Source: Segniliparus sp051660745 (GTDB lineage: Bacteria; Actinomycetota; Actinomycetes; Mycobacteriales; Mycobacteriaceae). Taken from it: a stretch of DNA of 64,000 nucleotides. Below are positions 16,396-25,512 of this stretch, one piece after another; the stretch's first letter is position 1; every line of letters begins with the position of its first letter. The notes below the pieces were generated by a model. The model was not told the DNA's origin. It searched no databases and saw only the letters and a program-made list of their open reading frames with translations. The stretch lies in assembly GCF_051660745.1 (NCBI RefSeq), contig NZ_JBOFQF010000023.1, positions 1 through 64,000 on the forward strand, given 5' to 3'. Position numbers and translations under genes: made by a program.

Positions 16396-17544
16396 ATGAC
16401 TTCCGTGCAACTCGGCATGCCCGCCCCGCCCGCGCAGGTGCTCGCCCCGCGCAGGCAGACCCGGCAGCTCAAGCTCGGCGCGGTCGGGGTGGGCAGCGGC
16501 TCCCCGGTGTCCGTGCAGTCGATGACCACGACCAAGACGCATGACGTGAACACGACCCTGCAGCAGATCGCAGAGCTCACCGCGGCGGGCTGCGACATCG
16601 TCCGGGTCGCCTGTCCGCGACAGGAGGACGCCGACGCGCTGTCCGCCATCGCGAAGAAGAGCCAGATCCCGGTGATCGCGGACATCCATTTCCAGCCGCG
16701 CTACATCTTCGCCGCCATCGACGCGGGCTGCGCCGGGGTGCGGGTGAACCCCGGCAACATCAAAGAATTCGACGGACGGGTGAAAGAGGTGGCCCAGGCC
16801 GCCGCGGCGGCGCATGTGCCGATCCGCATCGGGGTGAACGCGGGCTCCCTCGACCCCCGGTTGCTCGCCAAATACGGCAAGGCCACCCCGGAGGCGCTGG
16901 TGGAGTCGGCGCTGTGGGAGGCGGGCCTCTTTGCGGAGCACGGTTTTTTCGACCTCAAGATCTCGGTCAAGCACAACGACCCGGTGACCATGGTCCGCGC
17001 CTACGAGCTGCTGGCCGAGCAATGCGACTACCCCCTGCACCTCGGCGTGACCGAGGCGGGCCCGGCGTTCCAGGGGACCATCAAGTCCGCCGTGGCGTTC
17101 GGCGTGCTGCTCGGCAAGGGCATCGGCGACACCATCCGGGTCTCGCTCTCCGCGCCTCCGGTGGAGGAGGTGAAGGTCGGCCAGCAGATCCTGCAGTCCC
17201 TCGGCCTGAAGGAGCGCACCCTGGAGATCGTCTCCTGTCCGAGCTGCGGGCGCGCCCAGGTGGACGTGTACACGTTGGCGGAGCAGGTCACAGCGGGCCT
17301 GGAGGGGATCGAGATCCCGCTCAGGGTCGCGGTGATGGGCTGCGTGGTCAACGGTCCGGGCGAGGCGAGGGAGGCGGACCTCGGCGTCGCGTCCGGCAAC
17401 GGCAGGGGACAGATTTTCGTCAAGGGCGAAGTCATCAAGACCGTGCCGGAGCACCTCATCGTCGAAACGCTCATCGAAGAGGCGCTGCGCATCGCCGAGG
17501 AATCCGCGCTCGGGCACGGCGCCCCTGAAGTCACTGTGAGCTAG
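16396..17544 (+). CDS. ispG: 4-hydroxy-3-methylbut-2-enyl diphosphate synthase
   Basis: The [4Fe-4S] enzyme that reduces MEcPP to HMBPP, the penultimate MEP-pathway step. The 382 residues start with a short extension and then VQSMTTTKTHDVNTTLQQI. The TIM-barrel half carries VRVNPGNIK and GVNAGSLD. The cluster ligands lie in CPSCGR and GCVVNGPGEARE near the C-terminus. It follows rip1 by 40 nt and is probably cotranscribed with dxr and rip1. Confidence 0.97.
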   Translation: MTSVQLGMPAPPAQVLAPRRQTRQLKLGAVGVGSGSPVSVQSMTTTKTHDVNTTLQQIAELTAAGCDIVRVACPRQEDADALSAIAKKSQIPVIADIHFQPRYIFAAIDAGCAGVRVNPGNIKEFDGRVKEVAQAAAAAHVPIRIGVNAGSLDPRLLAKYGKATPEALVESALWEAGLFAEHGFFDLKISVKHNDPVTMVRAYELLAEQCDYPLHLGVTEAGPAFQGTIKSAVAFGVLLGKGIGDTIRVSLSAPPVEEVKVGQQILQSLGLKERTLEIVSCPSCGRAQVDVYTLAEQVTAGLEGIEIPLRVAVMGCVVNGPGEAREADLGVASGNGRGQIFVKGEVIKTVPEHLIVETLIEEALRIAEESALGHGAPEVTVS

Positions 17545-17614
17545 TCCGCCGTCCAAATCGCGATCTGCCGCGTTGTCGGCTCCTCGTGTACACGGCTCGT
17601 TCCTCGCTTTTCCC

Positions 17615-17650
17615 CGTACTCCCCCGCAAGCGGGAGGTGCCCCCAGTCGT
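17615..17650. repeat. Imperfect palindromic intergenic element after ispG
   Basis: The bases around CTCCCCCGCAAGCGGGAG form a stem-loop and are followed by GTGCCCCCAGT. Similar short palindromes ending in GGTGCCCCCAG are, as I remember, common interspersed elements in actinobacterial intergenic regions. It may act as a terminator for the dxr-rip1-ispG unit. The rest of the 217-nt gap (17545-17761) shows nothing else I can name. Confidence 0.35.
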
Positions 17651-17761
17651 CGCCTGCCGCCTTGCATCCCATCGATTTGGAAGCCGGATGTCACAACAAG
17701 GTCACGCCGCCTCGGTGCGCCTTACCCGGCAAGTCTGGCAAAAGGCTTACCATCTGCGGTT

Positions 17762-19576
17762 ATGCGGAGTTCTTGGTATCGAGTGGCGGCGCTTGCGCTG
17801 GCGACGCTCCTGCCGGTGGGCATGGCCGCCTGCACCCCGAAACCGGTCGGCCCGAATCCGGCGGCGCTGAAATTCCTCGGCCTGCTCGCGAAGCACCAGA
17901 CGCGCGACGCGGCGGACCAGACCGACTTCCCGGACCGCGCCGCGCGCGCCATCGAGCAGATGTGGGACGGGCTCCAGGCGCAGGCGTTGACCACGAGGAT
18001 CGGCGAAGCCGAGATCAGCGGCGACACCGCGCGGGTCGGCTACCACTACGAGTGGAGCCTGCCGAAGGGGCGGACGTGGGCCTACGACGGGAAGCTGCAC
18101 CTCGGCAAGTTCCAGGGCGAGTGGCGGGTGCTGTGGACGAACACGGACATGCACCCCAAGCTCGGCGACACCCAACGGGTGGCGCTGCGCTCCACGCCGC
18201 CCCCGAGGGCTTCCGTCATCGACAGCGCGGGCTCGCCGCTCCTGGTGCCGGGTACGGTGACCCGTATCCTCTTCACCCCCAGAGACGTGCGTCTGCCGGA
18301 CACTGTCACCTCGGTCGCCCGCCGTATTGTCGACGCTCTCGGGGATCTCGCGCCGCCGGGCCTGACCGGCCAAGCCCTCGCCGAGCAGGCGACCGCTGCG
18401 GGCAAAGGGGCGTACGGCGTCGCCTTGCTCCCGAACGACAAGGCGAAACCGGTCCTCGACAAGATCGGCGGCATCACCGGGGTGGGCTTCAACCAGCAGT
18501 ACGACCTCGTGCCCACCGATGCGAATTTCGCGCCCCAACTGGTCGGCCAAGTGAAGAAGCAAGCGCTGGACGAGGTGGACGGCAAGGCGGGCTGGCGCGT
18601 GGTCACGGTGAGCGCGGAGGGCGTGGAGTTCGACGTGCTGCACGAGACGGCGCCGCAGCCGTCGCCCGCGATCACCCTGAGCGTGGACCGGCGGATGCAG
18701 GAGGCGGCGCAGCACGCCGTCGACAGCCGGGGCCTTGAGACCATGATGGTGGTGATCCAGCCGTCCACCGGGCACATCCTCGCCGTCGCGCAGAACCACG
18801 CCGCAGACGGCCTTGGCATGCTCGCGACCGAGGGGCAGTACCCGCCTGGCTCCACTTTCAAGATCATCACTGCGAGCGCCGCGATGCAGCAGGGCGTCGC
18901 GACCCCGGAGTCGTACGTCGGCTGCCCGGGCCGGGTGGACATCGGCCAGCGCAGCGTCCCGAACGAGAACGAGTTCAGCCTCGGCACGGTGCCGATGCGC
19001 ACGGCGTTCGCGCACTCCTGCAACACCACGTTCGCGAAGCTCGCGAGCGAGATGGCTCCGGACGCGCTGACGAGGGCGGCGGCCTCCCTCGGGCTCGGTG
19101 AGGACTACCGGATCCCAGGCCTGACGACGGTCTCGGGATCGGTGCCGCAGGCGGACGACCTCACCGTTCGCACCGAAGACGGCTTCGGGCAGGGCATGGT
19201 GACGGTCAGCCCCTTCGGGATGGCGGTCGTGGCCGCGACCGTCGCGCACGGATCGCCGGTGACCCCTGTGTTCCGGCTCGACTCCCAGACCCAAGTCTCC
19301 GGGGAGCGCCCCGAGCTGAGCCCGAGCATCGTCGACGGGCTTCGGCCCATGATGCGCCAGGTGGTCACGGCGGGCACTGCGACGCACATCGCCGACTGCG
19401 GAGAGGTGTATGGGAAGACCGGCGAGGCCGAGATCGACGGCGGGTCGCACGCGTGGTTCGTCGGGTACCGGGGGGATCTCGCATTCGCGACGCTCGTCGT
19501 CCGGGGCGGCAGCTCGGAATCGGCCGTCGCGGTGACGAAGCTGTTCCTCAAGAGCGTCCCCGACGGCAACCTGTAG
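17762..19576 (+). CDS. Lipoprotein penicillin-binding protein (MecA-N type transpeptidase)
   Basis: A 604-residue peptidoglycan D,D-transpeptidase anchored outside the membrane. The signal ends in a MAAC lipobox with Cys24. An NTF2-like MecA_N domain (about 30-150) precedes a dimerisation region and the transpeptidase domain, which has SxxK at Ser364 (GSTFK), SxN at Ser419 (HSCN) and KTG at Lys552. It corresponds to Rv2864c-type proteins, which lie close to ispG in mycobacteria; the acetyltransferase and relFG genes present between them in M. tuberculosis are missing here. The start is the ATG that gives the signal peptide. Confidence 0.93.
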   Translation: MRSSWYRVAALALATLLPVGMAACTPKPVGPNPAALKFLGLLAKHQTRDAADQTDFPDRAARAIEQMWDGLQAQALTTRIGEAEISGDTARVGYHYEWSLPKGRTWAYDGKLHLGKFQGEWRVLWTNTDMHPKLGDTQRVALRSTPPPRASVIDSAGSPLLVPGTVTRILFTPRDVRLPDTVTSVARRIVDALGDLAPPGLTGQALAEQATAAGKGAYGVALLPNDKAKPVLDKIGGITGVGFNQQYDLVPTDANFAPQLVGQVKKQALDEVDGKAGWRVVTVSAEGVEFDVLHETAPQPSPAITLSVDRRMQEAAQHAVDSRGLETMMVVIQPSTGHILAVAQNHAADGLGMLATEGQYPPGSTFKIITASAAMQQGVATPESYVGCPGRVDIGQRSVPNENEFSLGTVPMRTAFAHSCNTTFAKLASEMAPDALTRAAASLGLGEDYRIPGLTTVSGSVPQADDLTVRTEDGFGQGMVTVSPFGMAVVAATVAHGSPVTPVFRLDSQTQVSGERPELSPSIVDGLRPMMRQVVTAGTATHIADCGEVYGKTGEAEIDGGSHAWFVGYRGDLAFATLVVRGGSSESAVAVTKLFLKSVPDGNL

Positions 19577-19656
19577 CGCCCGTCGAGCCGGAGAGCGGCG
19601 GGCCGGTCCGCGCGCAGTCTTCGCCAGGCGGCGAAGGCTGAGTACACTGAAATGCT

Positions 19657-20532
19657 ATGACGACCGCTACTCGCAAACCGCTCCGGCCCGGCAAGCCGAG
19701 TCCGATCTTGACCGTTCCGGACGCCATCGTGAAACCGGAGTACGTGTGGAAGCCCACCGCGAAGGAAGGCAGCGAGCCCTGGGTCCAGACCGAGGAGACG
19801 ATCGCCGCCGTGCGGGTCGCCTCGAAGATCGCCGCAGGCGCTCTCGCGGCAGCGGGCGCGGCGGTGCGCCCCGGGATCCGCACCGACGAGCTGGACCGGA
19901 TCGCCCACGACTACATGGTGGACCACGGCGCCTACCCGTCGACCTTGGGCTATAAAAGCTTCCCCAAGTCCAGCTGCGTGTCCCTCAACGAGGTGATCTG
20001 CCACGGCATCCCCGACTCGACAGTGGTCGAGGACGGCGACATCGTGAACATCGACGTGACCGCGTATATCGACGGCGCGCACGGCGACACCTGCGCGACA
20101 TTCCTCGCGGGCGAGGTCTCGGACGAGGCCCGCCAACTGGTGGACGTGGCGCGCGAGGCCCGCGACCGGGGGATCAGGGCGGTCAAACCCGGCAGGGAGC
20201 TCAACGTGGTCGGCCGGGTCATCGAGGCGTACGCGTCGCGGTTCGGCTACAACACGGTCCGGGATTTCACCGGCCACGGCATCGGGACGACCTTCCACAA
20301 CGGGCTGTCCGTGCTGCACTACGACGCGCCGCACGTCACAACGGTCATCGAGCCCGGCATGGTCTTCACCGTCGAGCCGATGATCAACGCGGGCGCCCTC
20401 GACTACGAGATCTGGCCGGACCGTTGGACCGTGGTGACCAAGGACAAGAAATGGTCCGCCCAGTTCGAGCACACGGTGCTTGTGACCAAGGACGGCGTGG
20501 AAGTCCTGACGGAGATGCCGCTGGCCCCCTGA
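19657..20532 (+). CDS. map: Methionine aminopeptidase, type I
   Basis: Removes N-terminal Met from nascent proteins. The 291 residues include an N-terminal extension of about 40 residues with PxxP-like content (PLRPGKPSPIL), as in the mycobacterial MapB (Rv2861c). Catalytic and metal residues are visible: His in NEVICHGIP, the Asp pair in NIDVTAYIDGAHGD, His in DFTGHGIGTTFH, Glu in EPMIN and Glu in AQFEHT. TACACT (19643-19648) lies 8 nt before the ATG and could be a -10 of a nearly leaderless transcript. Confidence 0.96.
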   Translation: MTTATRKPLRPGKPSPILTVPDAIVKPEYVWKPTAKEGSEPWVQTEETIAAVRVASKIAAGALAAAGAAVRPGIRTDELDRIAHDYMVDHGAYPSTLGYKSFPKSSCVSLNEVICHGIPDSTVVEDGDIVNIDVTAYIDGAHGDTCATFLAGEVSDEARQLVDVAREARDRGIRAVKPGRELNVVGRVIEAYASRFGYNTVRDFTGHGIGTTFHNGLSVLHYDAPHVTTVIEPGMVFTVEPMINAGALDYEIWPDRWTVVTKDKKWSAQFEHTVLVTKDGVEVLTEMPLAP

Positions 20533-20545
20533 CGGCGATCTGCCG

Positions 20546-21427
20546 TCACTCCGCTAGGAGTTCGAGGACAAGGGCCTCGTCGTCCACGTCGTCGGGCCAC
20601 CCGGGGTACTCCGGCGGCGTGTTGCCGAACGCCGGGCAGCGGCTTTGGTGCTCGCACCACTTGCACAACGGCCCGGGATTGGCGCGGAAGTCGCCGGTCC
20701 GCCCGGCGGCCTGGATCGCCCGCCAGATGGCGACGAGGGTGCGGCTGAACCGTTCGAGCTCGTCGGGGTCGGGCTCGTAGGTGAGCGTGTCCCCGGACCC
20801 CAGGTACATCAGGCGCAGCTCGCTCGGCACGATGTCGCGCAGCTTCCACAGCGCCAAGGCGTAGAACTTCATCTGGAACAGCGCCTTGGCCTCGTAGAGG
20901 TCTCCGGGGGCGCGGCCGGTCTTGTAGTCCACCACGCGGAGCGCGCCGTCGGCGAGCTCGTCCACCCGGTCGACGAACCCGCGCAGGGGCACGTCCGGCG
21001 CCAAGTCGACCTCCACCCGCAGCTCGCACGCGCTCGGCGTGACCCCGGCAGGGTCCTCCAGGGCGAAGTAGCCCGCGAGCAGTGTCTTGGACTGCTCGAA
21101 CAGTTGGGCCAGCCCGCGCTCGTCCAGGTCGAGCCTGCTGTCCTCGGGCATCTCGCCCGAGACCCGCTCCCACGATGGCGCGACGAGCCCGTGCGCGGCC
21201 TCCAAGGTCCGCGATTCGGCGGGCAGCGCGAGGAGCTCTTCGAGCGCGGCGTGCACGAGCGTCCCCCGGACCATCGCGAGGGTCGGCGGCTGGGGGATGC
21301 GGTCGATGGCGCGCAAACGGTACAGGAGCGGGCACTGGCGGAAATCGCTCGCCCGCGAGGGGGAGAGCGCCAGTCGTCTGCCCGGCGGGCGGCTGTCGGA
21401 CGCGGGCGGGACAGCGGGTTTCGTCAT
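20546..21427 (-). CDS. RecB-family PD-(D/E)XK exonuclease with Fe-S motif
   Basis: A 293-residue stand-alone RecB/Cas4/AddB-type nuclease. It begins LALSPSRASDFRQCPLLYRLRAID, where the Cys is the first of four putative [4Fe-4S] ligands. The catalytic core is seen in VDRVDEL (Asp) and LRVVDYKTGR (Asp-x-Lys) followed by QMKFYAL. The other three cysteines are in LCKWCEHQSRCPAF. This is the Rv2119 class, thought to process DNA ends. It converges on map, with 13 nt between the stops. Confidence 0.88.
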   Translation of the reverse strand: MTKPAVPPASDSRPPGRRLALSPSRASDFRQCPLLYRLRAIDRIPQPPTLAMVRGTLVHAALEELLALPAESRTLEAAHGLVAPSWERVSGEMPEDSRLDLDERGLAQLFEQSKTLLAGYFALEDPAGVTPSACELRVEVDLAPDVPLRGFVDRVDELADGALRVVDYKTGRAPGDLYEAKALFQMKFYALALWKLRDIVPSELRLMYLGSGDTLTYEPDPDELERFSRTLVAIWRAIQAAGRTGDFRANPGPLCKWCEHQSRCPAFGNTPPEYPGWPDDVDDEALVLELLAE

Positions 21428-21548
21428 AGCTTGAGCCTAGCGAGGCGGTCTGACAGGCACAGGCCGAGCGTCCGGTTCCGATGGAACCGAGGGAGGGCCG
21501 GGCGCGTCTAAAGAAACCGTGCGGAGAGAAACGGCGGCGCGGAGAACG

Positions 21549-21869
21549 ATGGGCGGGGCGCTCGGCCCGGTGGCGGCTGTCGTCGTGGCCGCGTTGTTGG
21601 CAGGCGTCCCGTCGGCGGCCGCCGACCCTGGCAAGGCGCCGGAGGCCAAAGACTTCTGGACCGTCAAGGCCGGGTCGTACAAGGTCCTTCCGGACGGACG
21701 CCTGGACGGGCGGGACGGCAGCGTCAAAGGCTATGGCAAGTCGATCGGGGCCGCGCTGGAGATGGCGAAGAGGCGGGCGGCGGGCAAACACGAGGCCGTC
21801 GGGCCGCCGTTTCAGACTTTTGGCCCGATGACCTGGGACAAAGCGATGAACAAGGCTGGCCTGCTCTAA
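21549..21869 (+). CDS. Small secreted protein, copy 1 of 3
   Basis: About 106 residues with a signal peptide (AAVVVAALLAGVPSAAADP). The mature part contains DGSVKGYGKSIGAALEMAKRRAAG, a pattern (G-x-V-x-G-aromatic-G then a helix A-x3-A-x-R) also visible in the next two genes. Function unknown. The start is uncertain: ATG 21549 has GGAG close upstream; a GTG at 21519 is in frame. It is divergent from the RecB-like gene. Confidence 0.65.
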   Translation: MGGALGPVAAVVVAALLAGVPSAAADPGKAPEAKDFWTVKAGSYKVLPDGRLDGRDGSVKGYGKSIGAALEMAKRRAAGKHEAVGPPFQTFGPMTWDKAMNKAGLL

Positions 21870-21975
21870 CTTCCGGTACTCGCTGTCTCGCTTTTTTCGT
21901 GACCATACGGTAATGTTCCCCAATGCCACAAGGGGGTGGGCTCGGGAAGAAATTGTTCATTGGAGGATTCTCAGG

Positions 21976-22260
21976 ATGAGAGCTGTTCGTGGTCTTGGCG
22001 CGGTCGCCGCAATCGCAGGAGTGACGGTGGGACTGGGGTTGACCAGCCAAATGCTGGCCGAAGCCGATCCTGGCGAGGAGGGCTTCCATGTGCAATGCGA
22101 CGTGTACGCGCAGGGCTTCGGCCCGATGAGCATGCCCCAGTACGCGGGCACGGTCGACGGCTTCGGCGAGAACGAGGGCGCGGCGCGCGACGACGCGGAG
22201 CGCAAGAAGTGGGGGCCCTACGGCAATATGCCGAACCTGCAGAACTGCCGCCCCGCCTGA
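21976..22260 (+). CDS. Small secreted protein, copy 2 of 3
   Basis: A 94-residue predicted secreted protein. The start ATG is firmly set by GGAGG 9 nt upstream (21962-21966). A hydrophobic signal runs to about residue 30 (SQMLAEADP). The mature part has two cysteines (HVQCDVYAQGFG and NLQNCRPA), probably forming a disulfide, and TVDGFGENEGAARDDAERKKWG, matching the motif of its neighbours. Function unknown. Confidence 0.75.
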   Translation: MRAVRGLGAVAAIAGVTVGLGLTSQMLAEADPGEEGFHVQCDVYAQGFGPMSMPQYAGTVDGFGENEGAARDDAERKKWGPYGNMPNLQNCRPA

Positions 22261-22287
22261 TCCCCCCGGACTGGCTAGCATGGAGCC

Positions 22288-22557
22288 GTGCGGATTTTCT
22301 GGACGGTTGCGGCCTGGACGGTTGCGGCGCTCGCGCTCGCGTTGTGTCCTGCGGCTCAGGCCGACCGGCTTTTCGGCCAGCTCGTCCTCCGGTGCGAGGT
22401 CTGGGGCGACGGCGGGCCGGACGGAGTCCATCTGAGGGGATACGCCCAGGGGCTGGGCGGCTCGCGTGAGGAGGCCCAGGCCGACGCGGAGCGCGATATG
22501 CGCTCGGCATACGGGTTCGGCCCTCGCCTCGGGCACTGCGCGGTCGCGTTCGGATGA
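22288..22557 (+). CDS. Small secreted protein, copy 3 of 3
   Basis: An 89-residue protein from a GTG start with GGAG upstream. Signal peptide ALALALCPAAQAD, then a mature domain with two cysteines (LVLRCEVWGDGG and LGHCAVAFG) and VHLRGYAQGLGGSREEAQADAERDMRSAYG. The G-aromatic-x-x-G...A-x-x-A-E-R pattern and cysteine placement match copy 2. It is followed 42 nt later by trmI. Function unknown. Confidence 0.72.
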   Translation: MRIFWTVAAWTVAALALALCPAAQADRLFGQLVLRCEVWGDGGPDGVHLRGYAQGLGGSREEAQADAERDMRSAYGFGPRLGHCAVAFG

Positions 22558-22599
22558 CGCACGAGACCGCAAAGGGCGCGGGTGCGGGCGCGGCGTGCC

Positions 22600-23514
22600 A
22601 TGATGGGCGCCGTGGATCAAGATCAACAAGATCAAACTGACAAACCTTCCGGCCCGTTCCGCGAGGGCGAGCGCGTGCAGCTCACCGATGCGAAGGCGCG
22701 CAAGTACACGGTGGTCTTGCAAGCGGGCAAGACCTACCACACCCATCGTGGGGCCATTGCCTTCGACGATCTCATCGGCAAGCCGGAGGGGAGCGTCGTC
22801 GTCGCGGCCTCCGGGGCCGAGTACCTGGCTTTTCGTCCGCTGCTCGCGGACTACGTGCTCGCCATGCCGCGCGGCGCGGCGGTCGTCTACCCGAAGGACT
22901 CGGGCCAGATCGTCATGGAGGGCGATATCTTCCCGGGGGCGAGGGTGCTCGAGGCCGGGGTCGGCTCGGGGGCGCTCACCTGCTCGTTGCTCCGCGCGGT
23001 CGGGCCGACGGGCGAGGTGATCTCGTACGAGATCCGGGAGGACCACGCGCAATTCGCCGTGGCGAACGTGGAGCGGTTCTTCGGCGAGCGCCCGGCGAAC
23101 TGGAGCTTGACGGTCGCCGACCTTCGCGAGTTCGACGCCCTGGCCCTCGGCACGGTGGACCGGGTGGTGCTCGACATGCTTGCCGCTTGGGAGACGCTCG
23201 ACGTGGTCTCCAAGGCGATCGTCCCCGGCGGCGTGCTCGTGGTGTACGTGGCGACCACCACGCAGATCTCCAGCGTGGCCGAGGCGCTGCGCGAGCAAGG
23301 GCAGTGGACCGAGCCGAGGATTTGGGAGAGCCTGGTCCGCGAATGGCAGGCCGTCGGGCTCGCGGTGCGCCCTTCGCACCAAATGCGCGGGCACACCGGG
23401 TTTTTGATCAGCGCGCGGCGTTTGGCGGACGGCGTGACGGCTCCGAAGCCGCACCGCAGGGGCCGTCAGCCGAGCGCGGCCGAGCCCGAGGCCGCCGAGC
23501 CCGAGGAGGGGTAG
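22600..23514 (+). CDS. trmI: tRNA (adenine-58-N1)-methyltransferase TrmI
   Basis: Methylates A58 in the T-loop of tRNAs with SAM. About 304 residues. The N-terminal beta domain reads FREGERVQLTDAKARKYTVVL and HTHRGAIAFDDLIG; the Rossmann part has DYVLAMPRGAAVVYPKDSGQIVMEGDIFPGARVLEAGVGSGALT (SAM motif I) and RVVLDMLAAWE. It closely matches the Rv2118c class. Starts at ATG 22600, ATG 22603 or GTG 22612 are all possible; none has a strong ribosome binding site. The C-terminus has a short Ala/Glu/Pro-rich tail. Confidence 0.93.
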   Translation: MMGAVDQDQQDQTDKPSGPFREGERVQLTDAKARKYTVVLQAGKTYHTHRGAIAFDDLIGKPEGSVVVAASGAEYLAFRPLLADYVLAMPRGAAVVYPKDSGQIVMEGDIFPGARVLEAGVGSGALTCSLLRAVGPTGEVISYEIREDHAQFAVANVERFFGERPANWSLTVADLREFDALALGTVDRVVLDMLAAWETLDVVSKAIVPGGVLVVYVATTTQISSVAEALREQGQWTEPRIWESLVREWQAVGLAVRPSHQMRGHTGFLISARRLADGVTAPKPHRRGRQPSAAEPEAAEPEEG

Positions 23515-23552
23515 CGGAGCGGCGTCCCCGCAGGCCGGATCACGTGGGCCGA

Positions 23553-23576
23553 CGCCCGGCCCGCCCATGCCGGGCG
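23553..23576 (+). terminator. Putative terminator hairpin downstream of trmI
   Basis: CGCCCGGC (23553-23560) pairs perfectly with GCCGGGCG (23569-23576) across an 8-nt loop, 38 nt after the trmI stop. No U-tract follows. The remaining gap to mpa (to 23756) is more AT-rich and presumably contains the mpa promoter. Confidence 0.5.
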
Positions 23577-23756
23577 CGACGCGAAAACCGTGTGTTCACT
23601 TTTGCGCAGGCGCACGGCTTCGTCGTGTCAATATGATGACTACCACATGGAAAGATTGAGTGGGCGCGCACTCCGCTCCGACGCCGGACACGATTCCCCG
23701 GTACGGTGGTGGGACAAGCGCCACAGAGCGACACGCCTGACAAGGGAGTGGTGAAG

Positions 23757-25490
23757 ATGAGCACCTCGGATCGCACGGACTACGACCCCTTCGAGGAGGC
23801 GGGCGCGCGCGGCGAACGGCACGGACAGTCGGACACGAGCGATCCGGCGGAGCTCCGGGAAAGACTCGACTCGCTGGCCAAGCGCAACGCGAAGCTGCTC
23901 GACACGTTGCGGGACGCGCGGGCGCAGCTGGTCACCCTGCGCGAAGAAGTGGACCGGCTCGGCCAGCCTCCCGGCGGCTACGGGGTCCTGCTCGGGGTCA
24001 ACGACGACAAGACCCTCGACGTGTTCACGTCGGGGCGCAAGATGCGCCTGGGGGTTTCGCCGAACGTCGACCCGGTGCTTCTGCGCAAAGGCCAGACCGT
24101 CCGCCTGAACGAGGCGCTCACCGTGGTGGGCGCGGAGCTCTTCGAGGCGGTCGGCGAGATCTCCACCCTGCGCGAAGTGCTTGAGGACGGGCATCGCGCG
24201 CTCGTGGTCGGCCACGCCGACGAGGAGCGCGTCGTCTGGCTCGCGGACCCGCTCATCAACAAGGACGATGACGACGACGAGACGGGCGCCTTCCGCCAGC
24301 TGCGTCCCGGCGACTCGTTGCTGGTGGACACCAAGGCCGGGTACGCCTTCGAGCGCATTCCCAAGGCCGAGGTCGAAGACCTCGTGCTCGAAGAGGTGCC
24401 GGACGTCCAGTACGAGGACATCGGCGGGCTCACCCGGCAGATCGAGCAGATCCGCGACGCGGTGGAACTGCCGTTCTTGCACCGCGACCTGTTCAAGGAG
24501 TACTCGTTGCGGCCCCCGAAGGGCGTGCTGCTCTACGGCCCGCCGGGTTGCGGCAAGACGCTCATCGCCAAGGCCGTGGCGAACTCGCTCGCCAAGAAGA
24601 TCGCCGAAGCGCGGGGGGAGGACTCGCGCGAGGCGAAGTCGTTCTTCCTGAACATCAAGGGCCCGGAGCTCTTGAACAAGTTCGTCGGCGAGACCGAGCG
24701 CCACATCCGGCTCATCTTCCAGCGGGCGCGGGAGAAAGCCTCCGAGGGCACCCCGGTGATCGTCTTCTTCGACGAGATGGACTCGATCTTCCGCACCCGG
24801 GGCTCCGGAGTCTCCTCCGACGTGGAGACCACGGTCGTCCCCCAGCTGCTCGCCGAGATCGACGGCGTGGAGGGCCTGGAGAACGTGATCGTCATCGGAG
24901 CCTCCAACCGCGAGGACATGATCGATCCCGCGATCCTGCGCCCCGGCCGCCTCGACGTGAAGATCAAGATCGAGCGGCCCGACGCCGAGGCCGCCGTGGA
25001 CGTGTTCTCGAAGTACCTGGTGCCGGAGCTGCCGCTCAACGCCGAGGACCTCGCGGAGTTCGGCGGCGACCGGGCCGCGTGCGTCGGCGGGATGATCAGC
25101 CGGGTCGTGGAGCGGATGTACGCGCAGAACGAGGACAACCGGTTCCTCGAGGTCACCTACGCCAACGGCGACAAAGAGATCATGTACTTCAAGGACTTCA
25201 ACTCGGGCGCGATGATCCAGAACGTCGTGGACCGGGCGAAGAAGTCCGCGATCAAGTCGGTGTTGGAGACCGGGAAGCACGGCCTGTCCATCCAGCACCT
25301 CTTCGACGCGATCGTGCACGAGTTCGCGGAGAACGAGGACCTGCCGAACACCACGAACCCGGACGACTGGGCGCGGATCTCCGGCAAGAAGGGCGAGCGG
25401 ATCGTCTACATCCGGACGCTCATCTCGAACAAGCAGGGCACTTCCGGCCGGGCCATCGACACCGAGAACAACACCGGCCAGTACCTCTGA
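23757..25490 (+). CDS. mpa: Proteasome-associated AAA ATPase (Mpa/ARC)
   Basis: Hexameric unfoldase that recognises pupylated proteins and feeds them to the 20S proteasome. 577 residues: N-terminal coiled coil (about 31-70) that binds Pup, double OB region (about 72-205), AAA domain with Walker A GPPGCGKT (261-268), Walker B VIVFFDEMD and arginine-finger region RPGRLDVKI. The C-terminus is GQYL, the motif that docks into the proteasome alpha ring. ATG 23757 follows AAGGGAG. In M. tuberculosis dop, pup and prcBA follow; here the next genes are an OsmC protein and secA2, so the proteasome genes must be elsewhere if present. Confidence 0.96.
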   Translation: MSTSDRTDYDPFEEAGARGERHGQSDTSDPAELRERLDSLAKRNAKLLDTLRDARAQLVTLREEVDRLGQPPGGYGVLLGVNDDKTLDVFTSGRKMRLGVSPNVDPVLLRKGQTVRLNEALTVVGAELFEAVGEISTLREVLEDGHRALVVGHADEERVVWLADPLINKDDDDDETGAFRQLRPGDSLLVDTKAGYAFERIPKAEVEDLVLEEVPDVQYEDIGGLTRQIEQIRDAVELPFLHRDLFKEYSLRPPKGVLLYGPPGCGKTLIAKAVANSLAKKIAEARGEDSREAKSFFLNIKGPELLNKFVGETERHIRLIFQRAREKASEGTPVIVFFDEMDSIFRTRGSGVSSDVETTVVPQLLAEIDGVEGLENVIVIGASNREDMIDPAILRPGRLDVKIKIERPDAEAAVDVFSKYLVPELPLNAEDLAEFGGDRAACVGGMISRVVERMYAQNEDNRFLEVTYANGDKEIMYFKDFNSGAMIQNVVDRAKKSAIKSVLETGKHGLSIQHLFDAIVHEFAENEDLPNTTNPDDWARISGKKGERIVYIRTLISNKQGTSGRAIDTENNTGQYL

Positions 25491-25512
25491 GCGCGGTCTG
25501 TAGGCTGGTGCC

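Noticed and set aside
21724..23568. 614-codon minus-strand frame opposite the small secreted genes and trmI.
   Set aside because: Shadow frame of high-GC coding sequence with His/Arg/Pro-rich translation; trmI and the secreted proteins have clear signatures.
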